From CAZTHL01 sp964613585 (GTDB taxonomy: Bacteria; Pseudomonadota; Alphaproteobacteria; DSM-16000; Inquilinaceae), in NCBI GenBank assembly GCA_964613585.1, contig CAZTHL010000027.1, positions 1 through 43,485 on the forward strand: DNA of 43,485 bases, written 5' to 3'. How positions within the stretch are numbered: the stretch's first letter is position 1; each line of letters opens with the position of its first letter. Of this stretch, positions 30,770 through 40,120 are shown piece after piece. A model generated the notes under the pieces. It did not search any database. It saw nothing but the letters and a program-made list of their open reading frames with translations, and had not been told where the DNA came from. The position numbers and the translations under genes were made by a program.

Positions 30770-33700
30770 ATGGCCGCCACGGCCGCGGGCAGCCCCGCCG
30801 CCGGCGGCACGGGCGCCGCCGACGGCCTCGGGCTCGTCGAGCTTGTCCACACGGTGGTGCCGGGCCGGGCACGCGTCGCCGTGCGCCGGCTGCGCCATGA
30901 TCCGGATCTGGCCAGGCGGGTCGAGCGCTGGCTCACCGACCAGCCCGGCATCCGCCACGTGCGGGCCGGCCCGCGCACCGGCCGGCTCCTGGTGCAGTTC
31001 GATCCTGCGCACGGGCTTGAGACGGTGCGCCGCGCCGTGGTCGAGGCGGTTGCCCAGGCCGGCGCGGCCGTGCCCGGTATCGGCAATCCCCATTCCGGCA
31101 ATCCCCATTCCGGCAATCCTCACGCCGACAACCCTGGGCATGCCGGGGCGGCGGACGACCCGCCCGCCGACAGCGCCGCGGCCGGCCGCGGCCCGTCCGG
31201 CTCAAGCTCGGGCGGCCCGCCCTGGCACGTGCATCCGGCCGACCATGTCGTCGAGCGCCTGCAAAGCTCGCTGGAGCAGGGGCTCACCGCCGAGGAGGCG
31301 CGGCGCCGGCTCGAGCGGTACGGCGCCAACGAGCTGACCCGGGCCGCCGGCCGCTCGCCCCTGTCCATCGCCGTCGACCAGGTGAGGTCGCTGCCGGTCG
31401 GGCTGCTGATCGGCTCGGCCGTCCTCTCGGTGGTGACCGGCGGCATTGTCGACGCCGTGGCGATCATCTGCGTGGTCGGCCTCAACGCCGCCATCGGCTT
31501 CGTCACCGAGAACCGGGCCGAGCGCACGGTCAGCAGCCTGCTCGACGTGCCGCATCCGGACGTGCCGGTCTGGCGCGACAGCGGCACCGTCCCGGTGGCG
31601 GCCCGAGACATCGTACCCGGCGACATCCTGATGGCGAACCCGGGCATGCTGGTGCCGGCCGACGCCCGCCTTATCGAGGTGCGCGACCTGAGCGTCGACG
31701 AGTCGGCGCTAACCGGCGAGTCTATCCCGGTGGACAAGGCGACGGGGCGGCTCGACCGGGTCGATGCGCCCTTGGGCGAGCGCCGCAACATGCTGTTCCG
31801 CGGCACCGCGGTGACCGCCGGCAGCGCCCGCGCGGTGGTCGTCGGCACCGGTCCGCACACCGAGATCGGCCGCATCCAGGCGCTCGCCGGCACGGCGCGG
31901 CCACCGGAGACGCCGATCCAGAGCCAGCTCGACCGGCTCGGCCGCGAGCTTTTCTGGGTCAGCTTCGGCATCTGCGGCCTGCAGTTCGCGCTCGGCCTCG
32001 CCCGCGGCGCGCCGCCGATGGTCATGCTGAAGACCGCGGTGTCGCTGGCGGTGGCCGCGATCCCGGAAGGCCTGCCGACGGTGGCGACGCTGACCCTTGC
32101 GCTTGGCATCCGCGACATGCGCAAGCGCAACGTCGTGGTGCGCCGGCTCGACGCGGTGGAGACCCTGGGCTCGCTGCGCGTCATCTGCTTCGACAAGACC
32201 GGCACCCTGACCCAGAATCGGATGACCGCCGTGGCCGCCGAGGCCGCGGGCGACAGCTTCGAATGGCAGGATGACGAGCTCCTGCTGCACGGGAGGCCGG
32301 TTGAGCCTGACGAGCATCCGGCGCTGCTCGACCTGCTCCGGGTCTGCGTGCTGTGCAACGAGACCGAGCTGCCCGCGCGCGCCGGCGACGGGCACGAGGA
32401 CATTGAAGGGCTGACCGGCTCGGCGACCGAGACGGCGCTGGTTGCGCTGGCGATCCGCGCCGGGCTGCGGGCACGCGGGGAGAGGGATCGGTTCCCGCTC
32501 TCGGACACCGAGCAACGCACCGCCGAGCGGCAGTACATGATCACCCATCATGAGATGCCCGAGGGCGGGCGGCTGGTGGCCGTGAAGGGCAATCCCGTCC
32601 AGGTGCTGGGGCTGTGCCGCCGCTACTGGGAGCACGGCGAGACCCGGGAACTCACCGTCGATGAGCGCGGCCGGCTCGTGGCGGCGAATGACCGGCTGTC
32701 CGGCCGGGGCCTGCGCGTGCTCGGCTTCGCCATCGGCCGCGGCGAGGCCGAAGAGGCGAAGATCGGCTTGACCTGGCTGGGGGTGGTCGGGCTCGCCGAC
32801 CCGCTGCGTCCCGGCATGACCGAGCTGATGCGCACGATGCACGGGGCCGGCGTGCGCACCGCCATGATCACCGGCGACCAGGCCAACACCGCCTATGCCA
32901 TCGCCAGCCAGCTCGACCTGTCTGCCGGGGGCTCTGTGGAGATCCTCGAGGGGCCGGAGCTCGAGCAGACGGATCCCGAGACGCTGGCGGCGCTGGCAAA
33001 GGCGACCCACGTGTACGCGCGCGTGTCGCCGGCCAACAAGCTGGAGATTGTGCAGGCGCTGCAGCGCACCGGCCAGGTCGTGGCGATGACCGGCGACGGC
33101 ATCAACGACAGCCCGGCCCTGCGCGCCGCCGACATCGGCGTGGCCATGGGCAGCGGCAGCGAGGCCGCGCACGAGGTGGCCGACATCATCCTGCAGGACG
33201 ACCGGATCGAGACGGTGGCGACGGCGCTGCGCCAGGGCCGCACCGTCTACCGAAACATCCGGAAGTCGATCCACTTCCTGCTGGCGACGAACTTCAGCGA
33301 GATCATGGTGACCTTCGCGGCGACGGGGATCGGCACCGGCTGGTCGCTGACGCCGCTGCAGCTTCTCTGGATCAACCTGGTCACCGACGTGTTCCCGGCG
33401 CTCGGCCTGGCGCTCGAGCCGCCGGACCGCGACGTGCTGAAGCAGAAGCCGCTGAAGCTCGACGAGCCGATCCTGCACCGGCGCGACTTCGCTCGCATGG
33501 GCCGGGAGGCGAGCTTCATCAGCCTGGGCGCGCTCGCCTCCTTCCTCTATGGCGCCGCCCGCTACGGCCCGGGGCCGGGGTCGGCCGGCCTCGCCTTCAC
33601 CACGCTGATCTCCGCCCAACTGCTGCACGCCGAGACCAGTCGGTCGAACGAGATCTCCGTGTTCGACCGTGAGAAGCTGCCGAGAAACCCGTCACTGCGC

Positions 33701-33949
33701 CGGGCCGAGGCGGCGCTGCTCGGCCTGCAGGCGCTGGTCAGTGTGCTGCCGCCGTCGCGCCGCCTGCTTGGCCTCGACACCGTCCGGCTGCTCGATCTGG
33801 CCGTCGCCGGCGCTTTGGCGCTTGGGCCGTACGCGGTGAACGAGCGGATGAAGACGCTGTTTCCGCCGCCGCCCCGGCCCGAGGATCCCCAGGATGAGCC
33901 CGGCGCAACGGCCGCCGGCACGGCCGACAGCGGGAGCGCCGCGGCATGA
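30770..33949 (+). CDS. P2-type cation ATPase with HMA-like N-terminus
   Basis: A 1059-residue membrane pump. Residues about 20-100 form an HMA-like domain (VHTVVPGRARVAVRRLR ... GIRHVRAGPRTGRLLVQFD) without the CxxC metal site. A linker with NPHSG-NPHSG-NPHAD and other histidines follows (105-160). Then the P-type core: LTGESIPV, the phosphorylation site Asp475 in DKTGTLTQN, and GDGINDSPALRAADIGVAMG. Membrane ion-site residues match SERCA site II: Glu433 (PEGLP), Asn841/Glu844 (NFSE, M5) and Asn869/Thr872/Asp873 (NLVTD, M6). This predicts Ca2+ or Mn2+ export rather than heavy metals. GGGAG precedes ATG 30770. The last codons overlap the metK-like start by 4 bp. Confidence 0.93.
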   Translation: MAATAAGSPAAGGTGAADGLGLVELVHTVVPGRARVAVRRLRHDPDLARRVERWLTDQPGIRHVRAGPRTGRLLVQFDPAHGLETVRRAVVEAVAQAGAAVPGIGNPHSGNPHSGNPHADNPGHAGAADDPPADSAAAGRGPSGSSSGGPPWHVHPADHVVERLQSSLEQGLTAEEARRRLERYGANELTRAAGRSPLSIAVDQVRSLPVGLLIGSAVLSVVTGGIVDAVAIICVVGLNAAIGFVTENRAERTVSSLLDVPHPDVPVWRDSGTVPVAARDIVPGDILMANPGMLVPADARLIEVRDLSVDESALTGESIPVDKATGRLDRVDAPLGERRNMLFRGTAVTAGSARAVVVGTGPHTEIGRIQALAGTARPPETPIQSQLDRLGRELFWVSFGICGLQFALGLARGAPPMVMLKTAVSLAVAAIPEGLPTVATLTLALGIRDMRKRNVVVRRLDAVETLGSLRVICFDKTGTLTQNRMTAVAAEAAGDSFEWQDDELLLHGRPVEPDEHPALLDLLRVCVLCNETELPARAGDGHEDIEGLTGSATETALVALAIRAGLRARGERDRFPLSDTEQRTAERQYMITHHEMPEGGRLVAVKGNPVQVLGLCRRYWEHGETRELTVDERGRLVAANDRLSGRGLRVLGFAIGRGEAEEAKIGLTWLGVVGLADPLRPGMTELMRTMHGAGVRTAMITGDQANTAYAIASQLDLSAGGSVEILEGPELEQTDPETLAALAKATHVYARVSPANKLEIVQALQRTGQVVAMTGDGINDSPALRAADIGVAMGSGSEAAHEVADIILQDDRIETVATALRQGRTVYRNIRKSIHFLLATNFSEIMVTFAATGIGTGWSLTPLQLLWINLVTDVFPALGLALEPPDRDVLKQKPLKLDEPILHRRDFARMGREASFISLGALASFLYGAARYGPGPGSAGLAFTTLISAQLLHAETSRSNEISVFDREKLPRNPSLRRAEAALLGLQALVSVLPPSRRLLGLDTVRLLDLAVAGALALGPYAVNERMKTLFPPPPRPEDPQDEPGATAAGTADSGSAAA
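31082..31120 (+). repeat. 15-bp in-frame tandem repeat in the ATPase linker
   Basis: GGCAATCCCCATTCC occurs at 31082-31096 and 31097-31111, followed by a degenerate third copy. It encodes (G)NPHS repeats and adds histidines to the linker. Confidence 0.85.
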
Positions 33950-35133
33950 CCGATCGTTTTGTCTTCACATCGGAGTCGGTGACCGAGGGCCATCCCGACA
34001 AGCTGTGCGACCAGATCAGCGATGCGGTGGTGGACGCCTTCCTGGCCGCCGAGCCGGCCTCGCGCGTGATCGCCGAGTGCGCCGTCGCCAAGGGCATCCT
34101 GTTCGTCGCCGTGCGCTTCACGTCGACCGCGGCGGTCGACGTCCCCAGTGTGGCGCGTGAGGTAATTCGCCGGGTCGGCTATACCCATGGCGGTTTCGAC
34201 GCGCGCTCATGCAGCATCCTGACCAGCATCAATGAGGCGCCGGAGCCGTACGAACCGATTGACGAGCGCGCCTTGGACGAGGCCGGACTCGACGCGGTCA
34301 CCGCCAAGCACCAGTGCACGCTGTTCGGCTACGCCTGCCGGCAGAGTCCGGCGCTGATGCCGCTGCCGGTGTGGCTGGCGCACAAGCTGGCCCGCCGCTT
34401 GGCCGAGGCCGGTCGCGGCGAGCTCGACCACCTGGCGCCGGACGGTCAGGCGCAGGTGGCGGTGGTCTTCGAGGATGGGCGCCCCCGGCGGCTCGACGCC
34501 GTGACCCTGGTCGCCTCGACGCTGCCCGATCGCGAGCCGAGCCTGGGCGGATTGCGCGACGACCTCATGCAGGCGGTGATCGGTCCGGCGCTCGAGGACG
34601 AGCCGGTCGGCCTCGACCGCGACACCCGCGTCAACATCAACCCCGAGGGGCTGGTGCCGATCGGCGGACCGGAACTGCACGCCGGGCTGACCGGCCGCAA
34701 GACCGCGATTGACACCTATGGCGAGTTCTCGCGCAACAGCAGCGCGGCGCTGAGCGGCAAGGACCCGTCGCGCATCGACCGGGTCGGCGCCTATGCCGCT
34801 CGTCATGCCGCCAAGGCGGTGGTCGCCGCCGGCCTCGCCGAGCAATGCGAGGTGCAGCTTAGCTACTCGCTTGGGCTGTCACAGCCGGTCAGCCTTCGCG
34901 TCGACACCGATGGCACCGGCACACGGCCCGACGAAGAGCTGGGACGCGCGCTGCGGCGGAGCCTGGACTTCCGGCCCGCCGGCATCGTCGCCCGCTTCGG
35001 CCTGCGCCACCTGCCCGACGCCCGAGGCGGCCGCCTTTACGAGCGGCTGGCCGCCTACGGCCAGATGGGCCGCACGGATCTGGAGCCGCCATGGGAGGAT
35101 GTCGCTGAGGCTGCCGAGGCGCTGGCCGAATGA
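33946..35133 (+). CDS. metK: Divergent S-adenosylmethionine synthetase (MetK family)
   Basis: A 395-residue protein with the three-domain MetK outline. GHPDK (His16-Lys19), LTGRKTAIDTYGEFSR and SGKDPSRIDR with YAARHAAK are present, so the fold is secure. Several residues that are active-site residues in E. coli MetK differ: His122 for Asp118 (KHQCTLFGYA), Gln168 for Lys165 (DGQAQV), His245 for Asp238 (ELHAGLTGRK) and Arg276 for Lys269. I believe some of these mark a distinct MetK-like subfamily, but I cannot verify this. It may use SAM-like chemistry on another substrate or be a paralogue of a normal metK elsewhere. It starts inside the ATPase gene (ATGA overlap) and is translationally coupled to it. 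Confidence 0.85.
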   Translation: MTDRFVFTSESVTEGHPDKLCDQISDAVVDAFLAAEPASRVIAECAVAKGILFVAVRFTSTAAVDVPSVAREVIRRVGYTHGGFDARSCSILTSINEAPEPYEPIDERALDEAGLDAVTAKHQCTLFGYACRQSPALMPLPVWLAHKLARRLAEAGRGELDHLAPDGQAQVAVVFEDGRPRRLDAVTLVASTLPDREPSLGGLRDDLMQAVIGPALEDEPVGLDRDTRVNINPEGLVPIGGPELHAGLTGRKTAIDTYGEFSRNSSAALSGKDPSRIDRVGAYAARHAAKAVVAAGLAEQCEVQLSYSLGLSQPVSLRVDTDGTGTRPDEELGRALRRSLDFRPAGIVARFGLRHLPDARGGRLYERLAAYGQMGRTDLEPPWEDVAEAAEALAE

Positions 35134-35326
35134 CCGAGGCGACAGACAGGGCGCGCTGCCGTTCCGCAGCGCCGGGGCAGCAACGCTTTTCCGGCCCTGC
35201 CCGGACCGGCGTGACCGGGTCATGAGCCGCCGCTCGACCCGATGGTCCGCTGCACAGGCGCCGGTCGACGGATGGCAATGCCGATCATCACGAGCGCCAC
35301 GCCAACACAGTCCCGAGCGGTTCCGG

Positions 35327-35388
35327 CCCGCTTCCCCGCCCGGCCAGCCTGAGCATGCTGTCGTTGGGTGGCCGGATGGGGGAGCGGG
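35327..35388. repeat. Dispersed palindromic repeat, family B copy 3
   Basis: CCCGCTTCCCCGCCCGGCCA (35327-35346) pairs with TGGCCGGATGGGGGAGCGGG (35369-35388), three mismatches in 20. It is flanked by GAGCGGTTCCGG before and CCGGAAACGCGCTC after, which themselves form an outer inverted repeat. It lies between the convergent metK-like and HMA-like genes. Confidence 0.78.
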
Positions 35389-35427
35389 CCCGGGATGCCG
35401 CCTAACCCGGAAACGCGCTCGCTCGCA

Positions 35428-35904
35428 TTATCGCCGGTCGACGCCGCCGCGCAGCGTGTAGGCATACCAGAGCAGCGTGATCGCCGGCGCCAGCAGTTGT
35501 CCACGGAGCAGCTGGAGCAAGCCCAGCGCGGTCAGGACCGCGAACAGGCCGGTCGTGATGGACGGCATCGATTCGGGTGGCGATCGGCCGGCTCCTCTTC
35601 GGCGCCGCGTCGGGGGCCTGGCCCGGGCCGCTCGTTGACGGGCGCTGGCACCCGGATCGGCCGGGGCTGTCCGGTACAGGCCGGCGTTGGTCGCAGCCTC
35701 GTCGATGAGTTCGATGGGGCAGGCGTATTCGAGAAGCACGCTGCCCGTGGAGGGGTTGACGGCGAGCCTCTCAATGCCGGAAAGCCGGCCGAGCGCGGCC
35801 TCGACACGCCGAAAGTAGGCGTGGTCACCACGCTTGTCCGGGATGCGCAACCGAACTCGGCCGGGACTCGAGTGGACAATGTGGGCGGTCGCGGGAGCGC
35901 TCAC
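35428..35904 (-). CDS. HMA-like domain small protein with C-terminal membrane helix
   Basis: A 158-residue protein. Its N-terminal 75 residues (IVHSSPGRVRLRIP ... GIERLAVNPSTGSVLLEYA) align by eye with the N-terminal domain of the P-type ATPase at 30770 and likewise lack CxxC. A basic linker (RARPPTRRRRGAGR) leads to a C-terminal hydrophobic hairpin (ITTGLFAVLTALGLLQLL and LLAPAITLLWYAYTL). It looks like the HMA_2 family of small proteins found near P-type ATPases. The start GTG 35904 overlaps the DUF5132 stop by 4 bp. Possibly a membrane-bound modulator of the pump; this is an inference. Confidence 0.8.
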   Translation of the reverse strand: MSAPATAHIVHSSPGRVRLRIPDKRGDHAYFRRVEAALGRLSGIERLAVNPSTGSVLLEYACPIELIDEAATNAGLYRTAPADPGASARQRAARARPPTRRRRGAGRSPPESMPSITTGLFAVLTALGLLQLLRGQLLAPAITLLWYAYTLRGGVDRR

Positions 35905-36203
35905 GAGTCGGCGGCGCGGCCGGCGCTCCCGGTGCCGTTGCCGGAGGCGCCGGCATGCTTCTCGTGCAAGCGCTCCTGAGCCACCTCGAGGGCCGCCTCG
36001 GCCACCAGATCCTCGGTGTCCTCACGCATCTCCGCGGCCATCGTGCGACCCCGGTTGTACGCCTCGATGGCCGACTTGATCATGCGCTTGGCGAGCGGCC
36101 GGGTGTTGACACCGAGGCTCGGGAACAGCAAGCGTGCCAGCAAGGTGACCACCACGCCAAGCCCGAATCCCCACGCCAAGCCTCTCCAGGTGTCGCCGTT
36201 CAT
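35901..36203 (-). CDS. DUF5132 family small membrane protein
   Basis: A 100-residue protein. One N-terminal membrane helix (GLAWGFGLGVVVTLLARLLFP) is followed by RPLAKRMIKSAIEAYNRGRT, an amphipathic helix of the DUF5132 type, and an acidic helical region (MREDTEDLVAEAALEVAQERL). AAGGGG lies 6 bp before ATG 36203. It overlaps the next gene (HMA-like protein) by 4 bp. DUF5132 proteins are recurrent neighbours of HMA-like small proteins and P-type ATPases; function is unknown. Confidence 0.82.
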   Translation of the reverse strand: MNGDTWRGLAWGFGLGVVVTLLARLLFPSLGVNTRPLAKRMIKSAIEAYNRGRTMAAEMREDTEDLVAEAALEVAQERLHEKHAGASGNGTGSAGRAADS

Positions 36204-36282
36204 CACACGCCCCTTGAAACACGTGGGGTAACACCGGGTGGCCGGGCTTGTTCCGGCCGGCATCTCCCGGCGGCGGCGAGCC

Positions 36283-37746
36283 TCACAGCAGGATCCAGGC
36301 GGCGAGGCCGAGAAAGGCGAAGAAGCCGATCACATCGGTGACGGTGGTCAGGAACACCGCGGACGCGACCGCCGGGTCGACTTTCATCCGCTCCAGCGCC
36401 AAAGGGATCACCGTGCCGGACAGGCCCGCGGCCAGCAGCGTGATGACCATGGCAAGGCCGATGACCACACCCAGCATCCATTGGCCGAACCAGAGCGAGG
36501 CGACGACCCCGACGATCAGCGCGAACAGCAAACCATTGATCAGGCCGACGATGCTTTCCTTCCATACCACCCGCCGGGCGGTGCGCCCGGTCAGCTGCTT
36601 CATGGCGATGCCGCGCACGGCCACGGTCAGAGTCTGGGTGCCGGCGTTGCCGCCCATGCTGGCGACGATCGGCATGAGCACGGCAAGCGCCACGACCTGA
36701 TCGATCGTGCCCTCGAAGATGGCGATCACGCCGGAGGCCAGGACCGCGGTCACCAGGTTGACGCCGAGCCAGGAGAAGCGGGAGCGGATGGTGCCGAGCA
36801 CCGCGCGGTACAGGTCGTCGGTCTGCACGCCGCCAAGCTTGAGCAGGTCGTCCTCGGCCTCCTCGTCGATCACGTTGACAACGTCGTCGACGGTGACGTT
36901 GCCGATCAGCCGGCCGGCCTCGTCGACCACCGGGGCGGCGACTAGGCCGTACTGGCGGAACAGGAACGCCACCTCCTCCTGATCCTGGGTCGCCGGGATC
37001 AGGCGCAGCTCGTCCTCAGGGTCGATCAGGTCGAGCAGCCGGGCCGAGCGCTTGCAGCGCATCATGCGCGACAGCAGCAGCGCCCCCTTCGGCCGGTGCA
37101 TCGGGTCGACAATGTAGACGAGGTAGAAGTCCTCCGGCACCGTCTCGGCGGTGCGCAGGTAGTCGACCAGCTTTCCCACGGTCCAGAACATCGGCACCGC
37201 GACGACCTCGCGCTGCATAAGGCGGCCGGCGGAGTATTCCGGGAAGGTCAGGCCTTCTTCGACCAGCATGCGGGCGCGCAGCGGCAGAAGATCGAGCACC
37301 TGCTCGCGCTTGTCCTCGTCCAGCCCCTCGATCAGGCCGAGGGCGTCGTCGCTGTCGAGCTCGGTGAGCGCATCGGCGATCTCGCTCGGATCAAGCAGGG
37401 CGAGGATCTCGTCCCGCACCTCCTCGTCGAGATAGGTGAGCATCTCGGCGTCGAGCTCGAGATGCGGACGGATGATGCCGATGACGGTGCGTCGGTCGTC
37501 CGGGTGCAGGTGCTCCAGCAGATCGGCCACGTCGGCCGAGTGAAGCGGGCCGACCAGCGCCTCGACGTGCTCAAGCCTTTGGTCGTGCAGCGCTGTTTCG
37601 ACCTCGGCAAGAAGCTCGTCGGACAAGCCGTACCGGGCGTCTCCCTCGCCGTTCATGCCGTCCGCCGGCGGACCCTCGGCGGATGGCTCCGGCGGCGGCA
37701 CGGCCGGGCCGACCTGCTCGTCGGGAGCGATGCGGGGGTCGGTCAC
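36283..37746 (-). CDS. mgtE: Magnesium transporter MgtE
   Basis: A 487-residue magnesium channel/transporter. The cytoplasmic N-domain (residues about 45-180, with the superhelical LEHLHPDDRRTVIGII, DEEVRDEILALLDP repeats) and two CBS domains (LVYIVDPMHRPKGALLLS and APVVDEAGRLIGNVTVDDV) form the Mg2+-sensing gate. Five membrane helices follow, with the pore motif GGNAGTQTLTVAVR. Length is about 30-40 residues longer than the Thermus protein because of the N-terminal extension. I chose GTG 37746, with GGAGAG upstream; TTG 37809 and ATG 37656 are alternatives. It lies downstream of a separate Ca2+/Mn2+-type pump, a possible shared theme of divalent-cation control. Confidence 0.93.
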   Translation of the reverse strand: MTDPRIAPDEQVGPAVPPPEPSAEGPPADGMNGEGDARYGLSDELLAEVETALHDQRLEHVEALVGPLHSADVADLLEHLHPDDRRTVIGIIRPHLELDAEMLTYLDEEVRDEILALLDPSEIADALTELDSDDALGLIEGLDEDKREQVLDLLPLRARMLVEEGLTFPEYSAGRLMQREVVAVPMFWTVGKLVDYLRTAETVPEDFYLVYIVDPMHRPKGALLLSRMMRCKRSARLLDLIDPEDELRLIPATQDQEEVAFLFRQYGLVAAPVVDEAGRLIGNVTVDDVVNVIDEEAEDDLLKLGGVQTDDLYRAVLGTIRSRFSWLGVNLVTAVLASGVIAIFEGTIDQVVALAVLMPIVASMGGNAGTQTLTVAVRGIAMKQLTGRTARRVVWKESIVGLINGLLFALIVGVVASLWFGQWMLGVVIGLAMVITLLAAGLSGTVIPLALERMKVDPAVASAVFLTTVTDVIGFFAFLGLAAWILL

Positions 37747-37954
37747 GGGGGCGCTCTCCAGATCAGCGGACGGGACTCCTGGGAATGCCGGGGCCACGCC
37801 TCCAACCAATGGCTTAGCAGAGGAGCCGCCCCGGCGACAAAGGCCTCCGCCCGGACGCCCGGTGAAGGCGCTTGCCAGACATGCGATCTGAGGGAAGCAG
37901 CCCGACCAGCGGGCTGCGCCACCGCCGCCGCGGCTAGGGGCAGCCTATCGGGCT

Positions 37955-38042
37955 TGGTGCGGTCGAGAAGACTCGAACTTCCACGGGCTCATCGCCCACA
38001 GCGACCTCAACGCTGCGCGTCTACCAGTTCCGCCACGACCGC
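37955..38042 (-). tRNA. tRNA-Leu (anticodon GAG)
   Basis: Reading the minus strand, acceptor GCGGTCG pairs with CGACCGC, followed by A and encoded CCA. The D arm is TGGCGGAACTGGTAGACGC. The anticodon stem CAGCG/CGCTG encloses TTGAGGT with anticodon GAG. A long variable arm (TGGGCGATGAGCCCG) and GTTCGAGTC T loop follow. It reads CUC and CUU codons. The lipB start lies 58 bp away on the other strand. Confidence 0.97.
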
Positions 38043-38100
38043 CCACGCCTGCGGCCACGATGGGCCTTGTCTCGGCGGGCCTCGCCGAATAGCAAATCGC

Positions 38101-38832
<732 letters not shown>

Positions 38833-38939
38833 GCGTCGCCGACCGAATGACCGGGACACGCAGAGCGATCGTCCTGGCACCGGCCGGTCCGTCTCGGATG
38901 GACCCTGCCCGACCTGCGGCAGCGACGCGATGAGGGGCG

Positions 38940-39055
38940 TAGTGCCGCCGAACCGACGAGACGTTTCGTCGGCTCGGCCGCCGGCGCCCGCCACCCCTGC
39001 CGCCGACCGGGCGCTCCGTCGCGAGCCAATGGCCGAAGCCATCGGCTTGCGGATG
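38940..39055 (-). repeat. Dispersed palindromic repeat, family A copy 4 (full length, inverted)
   Basis: On the minus strand this matches copy 3: GCAAGCCGATGG-cttcgg-CCATTGGCTCGC, then a G-rich strip (GGCAGGGGTGGCGGGC), then GCCGAGCCGACGA paired with TCGTCGGTTCGGC. It begins at the last base before the YciB stop and lies between the convergent lipB and yciB genes. Confidence 0.85.
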
Positions 39056-39655
39056 TCATCCGCGCGCCTCGGAGGAAACCGTGTCGCGGCCAACCTGGTG
39101 CTTCAGGATCAGCGGCACCTGCGCCAGGGCGAAGACCATGCTGATGGGCAGCATGCCGAACAGCTTGAAGCCCGCCCAGAAGTCCGTGGAGAAGTTGCGC
39201 CAGATGACCTCGTTGAGGACGGCCAGGAACACAAAGAAGAAGGCCCAGCGCCAGCTCAGCTTGCGCCAGCCGGCATCGGTGAGCTCCAGCATGCTGCCCA
39301 TGAGCATCTTGAGGAACGGCCGGCGCAGGACGAGGCCGGTGACCAGGATGGAGGCGAACAGAAGATTGACGATGGTCGGCTTGATCTTGATGAAGAGCGC
39401 GTCCTCGAGCGCCAAAGTGAGCCCGCCCATGACCAGCACGAAGAAGGCGCCGATCAGCGGGATCACGGCCAGGCGCCGCTCGAGCCGGTAGGACAGGCTC
39501 ACCGAGATGGCGGTGGCCGCCATGAACAGCGCCGTCGCGGTGAGGATCTCCCAGACCTGGTTGGCGACGAAGAAGACGAGCAGCGGTCCGGCCTCAATTC
39601 CCAGCCGGGCGAGGGGCGGCAGAGGCGGCACATCGGCACGCGGGCGAGAAGACAT
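39056..39655 (-). CDS. YciB/IspZ septation-type membrane protein
   Basis: A 199-residue inner-membrane protein with five helices (IEAGPLLVFFVANQVW, ALFMAATAISVSLSYRLERR, VIPLIGAFFVLVMGGLTLAL, PTIVNLLFASILVTGLVLRR, AFFFVFLAVLNEVIWR). The family blocks DALFIKIKPTIVNLLFA and LSWRWAFFFVFLAVLNEVIWRNFSTDFWAGFKLFG are intact. YciB-type proteins influence cell-envelope integrity and division; the septation role is known mainly from Shigella and E. coli. Start ATG 39655. Its 3' end is followed immediately by repeat family A copy 4. Confidence 0.93.
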   Translation of the reverse strand: MSSRPRADVPPLPPLARLGIEAGPLLVFFVANQVWEILTATALFMAATAISVSLSYRLERRLAVIPLIGAFFVLVMGGLTLALEDALFIKIKPTIVNLLFASILVTGLVLRRPFLKMLMGSMLELTDAGWRKLSWRWAFFFVFLAVLNEVIWRNFSTDFWAGFKLFGMLPISMVFALAQVPLILKHQVGRDTVSSEARG

Positions 39656-40120
39656 GGTCGGCGTGGCATTCCTGGACGGTCAAGGCAACAGGCGGCTGGT
39701 CGTGGTGGTGATCGCGGCCACACCGACGGTCTCGCGCCGTCCGCCAACGCCGAGCCCTCGCCCGGATCGGTCAGGCTTCCGCGAGGCGTCGGCGCGGGGA
39801 AGCCGGAGCTCGCATTGCTTCGCTTTAGTATTGTTCGAAACTTGGGACCGGCCGTGCTGCAATTTCAACGGACAGGACCAGGCATACAAAAATTGTCACA
39901 CAGGCTGGCTGGAATGGCTCGCCACGCGCGAGCGGTCCCCTCGGCCGGCACGGAGAGACATGCTCCGGAGGGGCAGAACGGCACGCCTCGGGAGCACCAT
40001 CGCTCCGGCGCCGTCGTTCAAGGTCAAGAAGGGACCGGCCGGCTCGGGTTCGAGCCGGCCGGCGAGATTGAAGCCGTGATTGGATGGTCCTTGAAGCTTG
40101 GCCGTGCCTGCCAGGCAGGC
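39656..40120. other. Intergenic region after the RTX gene
   Basis: The 465-bp gap contains the strong terminator hairpin at 40035-40062 and an AT-richer stretch near 39810-39900 that may hold the yciB promoter. I see no convincing gene. Confidence 0.5.
40035..40062 (-). terminator. Rho-independent-type terminator of the RTX gene
   Basis: A perfect 12-bp stem, CCGGCCGGCTCG with CGAGCCGGCCGG around a 4-nt loop, lies about 60 bp past the RTX stop. On the minus strand it is followed by a moderately T-rich stretch (TCCCTTCTTGACCTT). Confidence 0.7.
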
